64,000 bases of DNA from Gentiana macrophylla (taxonomy: Eukaryota > Streptophyta > Magnoliopsida > Gentianales > Gentianaceae), in the NCBI GenBank assembly GCA_026214975.1, contig JAOBSW010000744.1:124001-188000 (forward strand), written 5' to 3'. A program made the translations under genes and the position numbers. Under the pieces are notes generated by a model. The model worked only from the letters and a program-made list of their open reading frames with translations, was not told the DNA's origin and made no database searches. Positions within the stretch are counted from its first letter, which is position 1. Each line of letters starts with the position of its first letter. This document shows positions 34,689 to 46,570 of the stretch, in pieces.

Positions 34689-37600
34689 CTATTGTCTCTT
34701 CTCTCTTTCTCTTCTAGCCTTCTCAGCTTGTTCTTGATAGGCTCTGATTTGTTCTATCATATCCCTCATCCATTCATTTTCAATCATTGTAAAATCAATG
34801 TAGGGATTGACTTGCTTCCACCAGTTCCAAGCTTCAGGGAGGATAAGATTAATTTCATTCACTCTGAATCCAAACTTCATATCTGATTCCTTGAATTCAT
34901 CCAGTGAGTCCTTTGCTTTTTTGTGTGGTAGCACCTTATCACCTTTACTACTTCTTCTACTTCTGTTGCTTGCCCTTAAGGCTCTGACTCTTGCTTCCCA
35001 AAATTTCAAACCCAAGAAAGAGTTAAGACCTTCATGAAACCCCATGTCATGATAAGGTTTCCTCCTGTTGTAATACTCTTTCTTGTACTGTCTAAACATA
35101 TCATCAGTAAGTTGGACTCTGCCAGGTGCAGGTTGCCTAAAAGCATTTGTATCATCTGTCCATCTCTTCTGTGCAAAGAGTCTTGCAGCCTCCTTTGCTG
35201 TAGCTGATTGGCCCTCTTCCCCCTTAGTGACATCATCAACAAAACGGGATATAAGGCCATGAATGGCTTCCTGTGATACTATCACTCTATGCAATTGACC
35301 TTCCATAGTTCCAGTTCTAGTATCAAGAGAAGTAATCCTGGATTGCAATGTCTCCTCCAGTCTGTTGATCCTTTCAGTGAGTTTAGGATCAGGCACAGCA
35401 GGTTGTTGTGCAGCAGCAGGCTCGGTAGGTTCAGATGTTGCAGCAAGGTTGTCAAGTTTCTGATGATTAGATGTGAGTTGATCTTTCAAAAACTTGTCCT
35501 TCAGTGTGTTCCCTTGCTTGATATATTTTACATCATATATCAGATCATTCACAGCATTTTGAGTGGAAGCGAAGTTTGAAGCAGCTGTATCAGCAGATTG
35601 TCTGTTTTCATTTACCATCTTCATCAGTTCTTCAAATCTTCTTTCTTGTCTGTCCAGTTGAGTCCTTAACTGTTGCATATCATGCCTTACAGTCCTCAAC
35701 TCATTTAGTACTTCAACTGGCACTTCACTGGTCATTCTACTATCAGTAGGTCCATCAGCAGGCTCTTCAACTCTATATTGTGCCTGTTGTCTGCTGATGA
35801 CCATTGCCTTACTCATATCTCTCCCAGCAGGGGGAGGTCCTTCCTCAACCATAGCACCAAGAATATCTTCAATGATAGGATCTTGTGCAGGTTCTTCAGC
35901 AACTTCTTCTTCTCCAAAAATTTGAAATTCTTCATCACTGTAGTCATAGTCCAGCAACTGTTCTTCTTGATCAATAACAGCAGCCTGCTGACTATCCTTC
36001 CCTACAGTGGCCTTGGCTCCAGTAGGCTCCACTACAGCAGCCTCTTCTACAACAGGGGTTTCCTCCAAACCCAAATCTGGTTCCAACCTTTGTCCAGGTG
36101 CTGTTTGAGACTCAGCAGCCTGTACCTCCTGTTCCAACCTTTGTCCAGGTGCTGTTTGTACCCCAGCAACCTGTACCTCCTCTTCAACTTCCTGTGGATT
36201 GAATATAGCCTCATTTTCCACTTGGAATCCTTCAGCATTACCAATCTTGTGCAGGATGATGGCAGTTTTAGTAAGAGTGCCCTCAAAGTCAAATCCACCC
36301 TGATATTCAATGGATTCTTCTGAGCTGGCACTTGGTTCATTGTGATCAATAATCTTCTCTCCATCAAAATCCTCACTCTGTTCACCTTCATGTTGTGCAA
36401 GAGGCTCTCTGACAAAAAATGCAGATTCATCAACCAACCTACCAAAGACTCAATGTAATGCCTCGGTGATTAATGCTTCCAGATCATCCATGGTGAGATC
36501 TGTAGATCCTCATCCATCTCTCTAGTTTTTCTTGGCCTCGGTTGACTTACCAAACATCGGTGGACCTGTTTTACAGGTGGTTCATTTGTTAGTGCAGCCC
36601 CACTTGATTCTCCTGGTCCAGAGGGAAAATCTCCTCTGGAATCTGATGAGGAGGAAGAATCATCATCTCCATCTCTTGGATCTCTAAACTTGATACCTTC
36701 CTCCTTCTGTTGCTCATCAAACAAATCCATCAGTCTTGATTGCAGCAAGGTTGTATCAATCAGATCCAGCAAGTTTTCCACTCCCAACTTGTCAAAAACC
36801 CATTCTTCAAAATCTGTCATTGGTTGAGCAGCTGGTTTTTGTCTTTTGTAGAAACCAAACTTCCACTGGAAGTAATCAGCAATTTGCTGAAGTTTGGGAT
36901 CTACAAACTCCTCTGTTTTCTTCTTTTGCTTCACATGCCTTTCAAATGGCATGAAGGATTTCCTGGGAGCAACTCCACTACCTTGTTGACCTACAAAGGT
37001 TCCAACAAGTTGATTCAGAGTTTCTTCAACAGATGTCTGGAAGTCAGTAGGTTGCTGTGATTGTAAATTTGTGCCTACTACTTCCATCTGTACAACACTT
37101 GATTCCCCCTGACTTACATGCTCATCAGCAGGGTTAGCAGCAGACTGCTCTTCCCCCTGAGTTCTTGCCACACTTGCAGGGTCTTCAACCAAGTTTTCAA
37201 CTACTTCTTCAACTACCACACAGCGAGTTCGAGTTCGGTGGTTTCTTTGTGGTTCTTCGATGGATACTACAAAGAGGCTCGAGTCGAGTAGGCTGCTGTA
37301 TATCCTCTCTGATTGCTCAATAACTTTGTCCGGCAAGATCGGTAGACTTGATAACTTCTTCATTTGAGGAGTCACTGATTACTACAGGTGGAATGATAGT
37401 TAAGGGCTCAGCATCAACAGCCTCTTCTTCCTCTTCTACTGGTGCTTCCTCTTGGATTCTTTGAGCTTCCAAGTTTTTCAACTCTTTCCCCTTGCCATAT
37501 TTCTTCTTTTTGGCAATTTCCTTCATTCTCTTGGAGAGGGGTTCATCATCATCATCTTTTCTAGTCAATTTTCTTTTTCTACTAGCTTCTTTCTGTTGTT

Positions 37601-38623
37601 CTCTAAAAATGTCAAGAATGATTTTATTTGTAGCTCTGGCGAGGTCGATAACCTCCACTTGACCTCAGCAGACTCGGTGATGCATCTTTGTTTCCTTTCT
37701 TGTTTTCTTTGAAGGCTTTAACACTTCAGTTATCTTCCTTGTGGTTCCAGTCTTTCTTTTCTTAGCAGCTTTCTTTGGTGCAGCAGGTTTGATAGAAATC
37801 TTCTTAGTTTGCTGAACCTGCTCACCACCAGCATCACCATCATCACCATCATTATCATCACTAGCAGCCTCTTCAGCAATCTCTTCATCATCATCTAGAC
37901 CAGGAATAGCATAATTAATTTCCTTCTTGTATCTAGACTGATTAATATTTTCAGATTCAAGATCAGGAACTTCCAAGTAATTCAGCAGGGTCTGAATCAT
38001 CAATCCTAAGGGTAAGGCCTTTGATTTCCTTTTCCCTAGTTTCTCCTCCTTGGCAACTTTCTTCATATAATGAATAAAGTAACCAGCCCAATCAAACTTC
38101 ATGCTCCTGCAGATGATGATCATCAGCTCTATCTTGGGTCCTGATAGAGTATCCATACTGCCAACCAGTCCAAGTATGTTCTTTGCAATGAGTTTGCTCA
38201 GATTGTACTCATTTCCAATATGTGCGCAATTGATGCCAGTACGGTTTTGATGTTTGCATCTGTTTTGATCTGATCAACAAATGCCAATTTGTCCAATCCC
38301 ATTGCTTCAGGATTGACTGAACCATCTACCACTTCTTCAAACCCAAACACTTTCCTCAGTAGACTTGAGGAGATTGTAAGTTCCTCACCATTCACAGTTG
38401 TCTTGAATGCTTCAGTTCCTTCTTCCACAACCATATTCTTCCAGAAATCAATGACATTGGTATATGAAATTGTTTCCAATCTGATATTGAGTTTGTTTTC
38501 CAAGCCTGCAAACCTCCTTATTCTTCGACCTATGTTAATTGCCAACTCTGTTTGATTTGCATCAACAACATATCCTCTAACACTTTGGCTTGATTCGATT
38601 TGAACTTCAACTCTTTCCGCCAT
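34689..38623 (-). pseudogene. RetroE extra ORF (about 1310 codons, unknown function), near complete
   Basis: It starts MAERVEVQIESSQSVRGYV at 38623. The N-terminal domain (38623-37930) carries INIGRRIRRFAGLE, ISYTNVIDFWKNM, LLSKLIAKNILGLVG-type residues and MKFDWAGYFIHYMKKV. An Asp/Glu stretch (37900-37810) and several Lys/Arg clusters (KKAAKKRK; KRMKEIAKKKKYGKG; 37790-37490) follow. The middle block (36910-36640) has DYFQWKFGFYKRQKPAA and RLMDLFDEQQKEEGIKF. The last 582 codons (36437-34689) are one open frame, with an acidic part, a coiled coil of about 100 residues (near 35730-35440) and the C-terminal domain FHEGLNSFLGLKFWEARVRA. Breaks near 38198, 37660, 37340 and 36450 fall at CAG/CTG motifs. 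It has neither signal peptide nor membrane helix, and the lysine clusters suggest a nuclear protein. Confidence 0.83.
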
Positions 38624-38738
38624 TGAAATAAGAAAAAGATGAAGAAGAATTGCTCTCAAATCTGTGTTCACACAAGTAGAATTTGCAGAGATAAAGTAGA
38701 AATTGCAAGTAGAGAGTCCTGCTGTGTAACAGTCTGAT

Positions 38739-38826
38739 TATATAGACAGTGGGTAGTTGAAACTGTCATTGCACGTACATTGAGGTAACAACGATTAATC
38801 TTGAGTAAAGTCTGTCTTGACACGTG
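38739..38826 (-). promoter_or_regulatory. RetroE candidate internal promoter (G-box + TATA)
   Basis: CACGTG lies at 38826-38821 and TATATA at 38744-38739, 77 bp on. The ATG at 38623 is about 120 bp further. Spacing equals RetroA. Confidence 0.5.
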
Positions 38827-39067
38827 GCCCATTACTCCTCCATAACGTTTGTAACCGTTGGATGGTTTAACTTTGGTAATAAAAGATAGGATAAATATCC
38901 CGCCAATATGCTTTTTGACTTTAATAACTTTGACTGAGTAACGTTCCATCCAGCAGGGTAATTCTCGTGCAGGTGGGCTCGCGATCTGTTGATAAGTAGA
39001 CTTGAAGACTCTTGTGAGTACTCTCTTTGAGTCTTGTTTTCTTCTTGTTTTGTTCAATTGATAATAC

Positions 39068-39250
39068 AAGATGAAGTTTAATACCAATGACTGATCTGTC
39101 AAGTGAGCTCACCCAACATGACAAAGACCAATCCCCTTGGCAACCTCATTTGCTCAATTGTCCAAACATAAGTACATGGAATTGTTGATACCAATGACTA
39201 ATCGCTAAGTGAGCTCACCCAACATAGCAAAGACTAATCCCCTTGGTGAA
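39068..39250. repeat. RetroE post-pol spacer: paired direct repeats with GTGAGCTCAC palindromes
   Basis: The palindromes lie at 39103-39112 and 39209-39218, 106 bp apart, each inside a ~60-bp direct repeat. This is the same pair as in RetroA, RetroB and RetroD. Confidence 0.8.
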
Positions 39251-39275
39251 TTCAAGACATTCTTTGAATGTCGAG

Positions 39276-42200
39276 TCAACCTTTATAATACCAAGCTCGA
39301 GTCCTTAATTTGGCAAATCTTTCCTTTGTCAAGTGGTTTAGTGAAAATATCGAGCAAGTTGATCTTGATGAGGGATATATAGAACCACAACATCTTTCTT
39401 TTCAACATGATCTCTTATAAAATGATGTCTCACATCAATGTGCTTGGTTCTAGAGTGCAAAGCAGGATTTTCTCGTGATAGCAATTGCACTTGTGTTGTC
39501 ACACATAATTGGAATTTCCTTTTCTTCAATTCCATAATCCCTTAATTGTTGTCTTAGCCATAGTACTTGTGCACTGACAACTTCCAAAGACAATGTATTC
39601 GACAGCAGATAGAAGTTGATATAGAATTCATTTCTTGCTAAACCAGAAACCAGTCTATTTCCCATTAAGCAGCGGAGTTCTGAGGTGCTTTTTTTCTGTC
39701 AATCTTGCATCCAAAGATAATCGAGAATCTGAGTAGGATATTACTTTGAAGCTTCCTTCCTTAGAATACCATATCCCTACTCCCAAAGTCTCTTTAATGT
39801 ACTTGAGAACTCTCTTGGCGCACTAAGTGACTTTCCTTAGGTTTGGATTGAAATCTTGCACAAACACCTACAACAAAGGATATATCAGTCTCTTTGGCGT
39901 TGAGAGTGCATGATTTGCCTATCATCCTTCAGTATAAAGTCCCGATCAACATCTTTGCCTTCTTTATCTTCATCCAACCTAATATTTGTACTCATAGGAG
40001 TTGAACTCTTAGTCTTTGTTTTCCATACCAAACTTCAAAGAACAACTCCTTGGTGTATTTGGTTTGATGAATGAAGATTCCATCTTTCATCTGTTTAACT
40101 TGCAATCCCAAAAAGTAGTTCATTTCTCCCATCATACTCATTTGGAATTTACTCTTCATTAGATTTGCAAACTTTTCACAAAGTAGATCATTTTCAGAAC
40201 CAAAAATTATGTCATCCACATAAATTTGTACCGACAAAGTCTTTGTCCCTTCACTCGATTCGAAAAGTGTCTTGTCAATGGTCCCTTTTGTAAAACCATT
40301 GTCCACCAAGAATTGAGATAGTGTCTCATACCATGCTCTTGGTGCTTGTTTCAGTCCATAAAGTGCTTTGTTGAGTCTATACACTTTATCTTCTTGATCT
40401 TTAACTTCAAATCCAGGAGGTTCTTGAACATACACTTCCTCCTCTAGAATGCCATTCAAAAATGCACTTTTGACATCCATTTGATATACTTTGAAGTTCT
40501 TATATGCGGCATGTGCCAAGAATAATCGATAGCTTCCAATCTTGCAGCGGTGCATAAGTTTCATCAAAATCTATTCCTTGACTTGAGAATAGCATTTTGC
40601 AACTAGTCGGCCTTATTCCTCACAATGGTACCAGATTCATCAAGTTTATTTCTGTATACCCACTTAGTACCAATGATATTTGCATAATTTGGCCTATCAA
40701 CTAGTGTCCAAACTTGATTTCTTTCAAATTCATTCAATTCCTCTTGCATAGCAGTTATCCAATCTGGATCTGAAATTGCTTCTTCAACAACTTTTGGTTC
40801 CATTTGAGATAGAAAACAAGTAAACATAGCTTCCAGGTTGTCTTAGTCCTCACACCTTTTTGTACATTGCCAATTACTTGTTGGCGAGGGTGATTCCTTA
40901 ACCATTGTGGATTTTGGTTATTTTGATTATCGGAACATCATCTTCGTAGGGTCTGCTGTAGCTTCTTCTGAGGGGTTAGTGAGATCCTTGAAGCCGCTTC
41001 GATTGTTGCATCGATAACATTACCAGTAGGGTGTTCATAGAGGGCGTGATCGAAACTTTTAAGTCATTGAATCTTTCCGAACTTCAACACAACTGGATCG
41101 AGAGACTTGTTGATTTTCAATTGAGTTCACAATCTTCATCTTCCATACCGAGAAACTTAGGTTCATCAAACACAACATGAATTGCTTCTTCATGTTTGTT
41201 GATCTTTATTCAAGACTGAATGCTCTGCTTGATCGAAGAATATCCCAAGAAAATTCCTTCATCTCGATTTTGGTTGGAATGTTTTCAAATGTACCTTATG
41301 ATTTAGAATAAAACATTTGCTTCCAAATGGATGGAAATAGGATATGTTAGGTTTCCTTCCATTCCAAACCTCATAAGGTGTCTTCAAGAGACTTCTTGTT
41401 TCTTGAAGTTCTGTTTTGTGTATAGCATGTTTGTATTTATTCTTGCTTGACCCAATATCTTTCAGGTAACAATGCTTCACAAATCATTGTTCTTCCCGCT
41501 TCCTTTAAAGTTCTGTTTTTCTTCTCAAAGAACCCCATTTTCTTTGAGGTGTACCCAGCAATGACAAGTTGATGTAGTACACCATTCTACATTCACAATA
41601 TTCTCTTATAACTTTGTTGAGAAATTCGATTACCACTGATTTGATCTTATCTTTATTCTTGTTAAGCTTTTCTCATTTTGTAATCTTTTCAAAATATTAG
41701 GCATGCTTTGGAGTGTTTCACTTTTCTTGTTCATAAAAATCACCCAAGTATACCTTGAATAATCATCCACAACCACTAAAGTGTACTTCTTTCTGTTACA
41801 CTACTTTGGAGTTATTGGTCCAAAAAGATCCATATGCATTAGCTCCAGCACTCTATTAGTTGATTGTTTAGTCTTTGATTTGAAGCTAGACTTTATCTGT
41901 TTACCTTGTTGACAAGCATCACATATGGCATCTTTCTTGAATGTGATCTCAGGTAAACCAACCACCAGTTTCTTCTTTACCAACTGATTGATGTCATCAA
42001 AGTTCAAGTGATTCAACTTCTTGTGCCATAACCAATTGAGTTCTGATTTGGTATGCACAATCAGGCAGGTTTCTGGAACTGTAGTAGACCAATCCACAAC
42101 ATACATATTCTGTTGTCTTCTACCAGCAAGTACAACTTGATCACCTCTTTCACTCATGACAAGATCTGATTGTTTTTGTCAAAAGTGACCTTGTATCCCT

Positions 42201-42428
42201 TATCATGAATTGTCCGATTTGCTCGGCAAGTTGTAGTCGATCCTTCCACATATGCAACATTCTTGATTGTAAGTCCATTTCTCACAAGTGTGCCATATCC
42301 TCTTGTATATCCAGTGTATTCTTGTTGCCAAAATTCACCCTTGGACCATCTTTTGCCACAAAGTTTGATAGGCAAGTGCTTATTCTTTGTCATGTGTCGG
42401 AACATCCACTTTGTCAAAGTACCGGACA
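39276..42428 (-). pseudogene. pol: RetroE pol: protease, integrase, RT, RNase H
   Basis: The protease follows the gag junction near 42428 and is heavily shifted. The HHCC zinc motif WLWHKKLNHLNFDD...CDACQQGKQ is at about 42040-41910. Integrase sequence MHMDLFGPI is near 41835. The RT N-terminal segment (40827-40603) has [20 protein letters not shown]. The main RT (about 40567-39992) has [24 protein letters not shown] and YVDD at 40222-40211. RNase H (about 39800-39276) has DNTSAIAI and HSRTKHIDVRHHF. The family's terminal TGA is lost because ..GACTGA.. reads ..GACTCGA.. here, an insertion of the CAG/CTG type. Frame breaks are frequent and cluster at these motifs. Confidence 0.85.
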
Positions 42429-42442
42429 CCTACAAAACAAAG

Positions 42443-44770
42443 TTAATGCATTTTAGGTACCCAAACCTGTTTGGGTCCATAGTGGTCAGTGGCAAGCATG
42501 ACCCTTGGTATGTTTCCATAAGGTCTTCTTCTGAATGTATCATACTTTGGTTCATACTTTGGTTCATACATGTATTCCACACATCCATAAGTTCTGACAG
42601 TAGGTTGTGTAGAATTCACATATGTTTTCTGGCCTTTTGGTTTGTAATGCTGTTTGAAGTGATTCTTGTTGTTAGAAACATTTGTATAACCATAGGTGTG
42701 CTGTCTGTTAGGAACAGCCCTATAATAAGGAGTCTGCTGAGGTCTCTGCTGAGGTCTTGTAAAAGTCCTCTGCTGAGCCCTTTGCTGATTCCATTGCATA
42801 GGTTTTACCCTAGCAGTATGATTATACTTACTGTTTCTAGCATTAGATGCAGGAATATTCCAATCATCATCAGTAGGGAAGAATCTACCTTTCCCCCTGA
42901 GATAAATATCCCTTGAATGATTAACATTTTTGGGTTTAGAATTCTTATCTTTGGAATATTTCTGTTTCTTACCCTTCTGTGGTCCAGCAGACTTGGTAGC
43001 AGTGCTCCGCTATCGTGAGCTTAGAAGGCACAATGATCTATTTTTAGAATTATTCTTTTTATTAGGAGCTGTAGACTTCTTTGACTTCTGATTTTGCTTC
43101 CTTGAAGCATTCTCAGTAGGTTTTACTGCCTCAGCAACCTTACTGGGAGTTGGATCTAGTGCAGGTACAAACTTAGGACCAATTCTGGTGCTAGGTTCAG
43201 TGACCTTACTGGATCCACTCTTGTTAGATTGTTGAGTCCCAAATCCAAGCCCTGTTCTATCCCCATAAGGCTTTCCTGATTTGTATGCAGTAGTGGAACA
43301 AGATGGTTGTGATTCGAGAGGTCTTTGGATGTTCGTGCAGACTTATCTTGATTACATCCAACATCTTTTCCTTTACCTTTGAGAACCCTTAATTCAGCTT
43401 TCAATCTTCCAACTTCTAATTCAAGAGCTTCTTTTTCAGCCTTCACAACCTCATAACCAGATTGTATTGTCCTCAGTTGATTAAGGATGGCATCCAAAGT
43501 CTCATTGTTGTCAGAGTTTCTAGGATTTGAACCACAAGTTGATTCACAATCACTTTCAGCAGGAGTATTGATAGATACAGTGTTGTATACCTCCTCAGTT
43601 TCATCCATATTGGCCATCAAAGCATAATCCTCCATATCAGCAACCAGTGCTGTATCATCTGATTCATTTCCTTTTTCAGATTCCACATCATACCCTGATT
43701 CATCTTCAGCAACCATAGCCTTCTTGCCATGTCTTCTTTGTTGACTCTTGGTCTTGATGAGTGCGGACAATCAGTCTAAAATGTCCGAGGCTTCTTGCGG
43801 TTGAAGCAAAGATAATCGGAGTTCCTTGCCTTGTTTTAGTTCGGAGACGATCAGTCTAAAGTGTCTGGTTTCTTGCAATGAAAGCCTGAGATAATCATTA
43901 TCTTTTCTTGATTCTTCTTTCCTTCTTTCAAGAGGGCCTCTTTGTAAAATTTCTTGCGAGAGGTCTTTCCGGTCTTCATCATCCCTGATTTTCTTGCTCG
44001 GTAGGGCAATTTGTTCTTGCATCTCATCCAAACATATCATCTTGTCCTCCTGAAGTTTCTTCATGATGTGAAGCAGCCAATCTGATGGTCTTTGGCTCTT
44101 CCTTCTCAGTTTCAGGCACCAGCTTCTTGCTAAATTCATATGCCTTAAGATCGAGAGAACAACTTGAAGGTATCTTCTTCATGCAATTTCCTCATTTCTT
44201 CAATTGCGGTCACCTTCATTTTCCAAACATCTTTGCGAGTAGAGCTTCCAAGATTTTGGTGTTTACTTCTCTTTTGAATAACTTACACTCGTGAGAGGTG
44301 AGTTCATCCAGATTGCATTGAATCTTGATTCCATTTGCTCAATGGTTTCATTTGGCGGCATCTTGAACTTTTGGAACCTCTTTCTGGCCACACTGATTTT
44401 ATTCTTCTTTATTGCATCAGTGCCTTCACAGATCAAGTGAATCTTGTCCCAAAGTTCCTTTGCAGTCTTGCAATCATTGACCTTCATGTACATATTGCTA
44501 TCCAAGGTTCTGTAGATAATATCAATAGCAATGTTGTTGAGGTTTGCCCTTTTCCTATCTTCTGCATTCCATTCTCTTTTTGGCTTAGGAATGTACTCGA
44601 TTTCATCACCTTTATTCTTGCCTTTGTAATCTCAGGTGGTCCATCGATTAATACATCCATCATCTCATCATGAGTTGCGACAAGATATGCCTGCATTCGG
44701 CGTTTATACTCATCAAATCTATCTAAAGAGCACATCAAACATAGTTTCTAGCATAACGAGTGTTATCCAT
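42443..44770 (-). pseudogene. gag: RetroE gag
   Basis: The start is the ATG at 44770, just inside the primer site. The capsid (UBN2-type) region runs 44770-44260 (MYMKVNDCKTAKELWDKIHL). The zinc-knuckle region 44140-43770 is scrambled by CAG/CTG-type differences. The acidic section is 43770-43156 (SEKGNESDDTALVADMEDYA). The basic Gln/Arg/Pro-rich tail 42799-42443 ends KMH-stop at 42443. The junction with pol keeps the shared stop and acceptor-like tract but has one G fewer than RetroA and RetroD. Confidence 0.82.
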
Positions 44771-44860
44771 GATGCAAGTCTTTGAAAATCGGTAACTTGA
44801 AAGAAAGTTTCAAAGAATTTTCACAAGCACAACAAGTAGGATTACTTGAGCGAAGCCTTC

Positions 44861-44872
44861 GCTCCGATACCA
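44861..44872 (-). other. RetroE primer binding site
   Basis: The minus strand reads TGGTATCGGAGC, identical to RetroA and one mismatch from the initiator Met tRNA complement. Confidence 0.85.
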
Positions 44873-44874
44873 AT

Positions 44875-46565
44875 TGTTGGTCCACGAAAAGGCTTTGGTT
44901 AAGTTTAGAGGGGTGAATAAACTTAACACTTAAAACTTTAGAGTTAACAATTCTGCAACCCGATCTGCGATACTTGATGAGTCTCTTTGAGACCACGATA
45001 ACTTTCTTTGATAGAGCGATAGTCTCTTGCGATTCGATTTCTTTGAATTTGTTTGTGCGGAATAATATCAAAATTAAGCCTTATTACTTGTTGTTAAATA
45101 TGATACTAAGTATTAGATACTCAGTAGTGCAAGTGTGTGATTTCAGTTGCTAGATTCAGTAGGTTGATGTGTGTAATAAACTAAGTGCAGAAAGTAAATG
45201 CTGAAAGTAAGTAGGCAAATTTTTATAGTGGTTCCAGGTGATGTAATCCTGTCAGTCCACTCTTCTCCTGTGATGTTGGAGGAAATTCACTAGAGATCTT
45301 TGATGTAGCTTTTACAAAGATTCCTAAGTTGCTTGTCCTTCACCAATAACTATGGCTTCACAAACTGAAAACTGGGAACAGGTAGGATTGCTGCTCCTTA
45401 GTCTTCCACTGGTCCTTGAAGGGTAGGATTGCCTCTTCACCAGCTCCACCACAAACACAGATCTTTCACACCCAGCGGATGCTTCTTTGTCTTGGTGAGG
45501 TTCTTTATAAAATAAAGATTGAATCAAATAAATGATTTGATTTGGCTGACTTGATTAGGATGATGTAATCAGCGACTTTGATCTTCAAGTGTGTAGTCTT
45601 GATGCGGCTTGAATACGAATACACTTGAAGAAATTCTTTGGATCGGTGAGGTTTAAGCTCGGCAAGTTCAAGAGGTGTGTTTTATTTCGGTGTTATCACT
45701 TAAAATTTCTCTCAAATTTTCATCATATTTTTACGAGTTGAAAGTCTTCTATTTATAGGCAAGAATGCATGTGACTTGTATTTGAAATTCAAATGTGACC
45801 GTTCCTTGTTTTTGTCCCATCGATTTGCATTCTGTCACAATTCATATGACCGACATCGCGAGTTCCTTTTGTGATGCGATCTGTCACCCTTTGACTTGTG
45901 TCCATTGGATAAAGTCTGAATCATCCCAACGTCTTTTTAATCTCAGCCTTTGATTTTCTTGATAAGTCAGAGGTAGTTGGCTGTCCTTATCCATGTAATC
46001 TTCAAGGTAATCTTGAATTAATCGAGGTAATACATCAGCAGGTTCATGAGTCTGCTGAGATACCTATCAGACTGCTGATCATCATATAACTGTATATAAA
46101 ATTCAGTGCAGCTGATTACTTCTATCTACTTTAATTTGTGTAGTTAGATTACATCATTTTAATTTTAACTAAGTTCCAATCATCATCCAACTTATGGAAC
46201 TTAGTCCTTCTACCTGAGTAATATGTAATCAGTTTAGGTCATCACAGACTTGCCTAAATTCGATTGCATATCCTTGACTTTAAATACTAAGTTTGATCCC
46301 TTAGCCTTCATCTCTTGAGTTTGAACCTCGGCCTTGGGTCTTGGTCTTGGCGGAGTTTCCGACTAGTCTCTCGACCTATCTACCCCATCGACTAGACCAT
46401 CTCTTTGATATCCATCGGTGAGGCCTTTACGATGCTTGTTTGATCAAACCTATTTATGAATCAAACTCTAATAAGCCTATACATTTTAATCTAGACATCT
46501 TTTTGCCTTTGCACTATAACAGCTAGTATGGCACTCATCATCAAAACTGAGGAATAAGTCCAACA
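44875..46565 (-). repeat. RetroE 5' LTR (1691 bp)
   Basis: It is bounded by TGTTGG at 44875 and CCAACA ending at 46565. Its TATA box is at 45757-45750. Compared with the 3' LTR, long stretches agree base for base, while CAG/CTG-containing stretches differ by small indel-type changes. Confidence 0.93.
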
Positions 46566-46570
46566 AAAAG

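Larger units (their letters stand above)
32817..46565 (-). mobile_element. RetroE: complete Ty1/copia element with both LTRs, TSD AAAAG
   Basis: This is the only copy with both ends in the window: 13.7 kb, flanked by perfect duplications AAAAG at 32812-32816 and 46566-46570. On the minus strand the order is 5' LTR 46565-44875, primer site, gag, pol, spacer, extra ORF, polypurine tract and 3' LTR 34526-32817. The two LTRs are near identical except at CAG/CTG motifs, so insertion was recent and the element may be far more intact than the raw sequence suggests. It interrupts LX. Confidence 0.95.

Noticed and set aside
34539..36323. ORFs on the plus strand opposite the RetroE extra ORF (and similar antisense ORFs elsewhere)
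   Set aside because: They are antisense shadows of a long, motif-bearing minus-strand frame, with composition matching the complement of coding sequence.
44875..46565. Methylcytosine deamination as the cause of CAG/CTG differences between RetroE LTRs
   Set aside because: Deamination gives C-to-T or G-to-A. The differences here include inserted Gs, lost bases and transversions. An isolated CAG-to-TAG at 57483 in RetroD gag does fit deamination.
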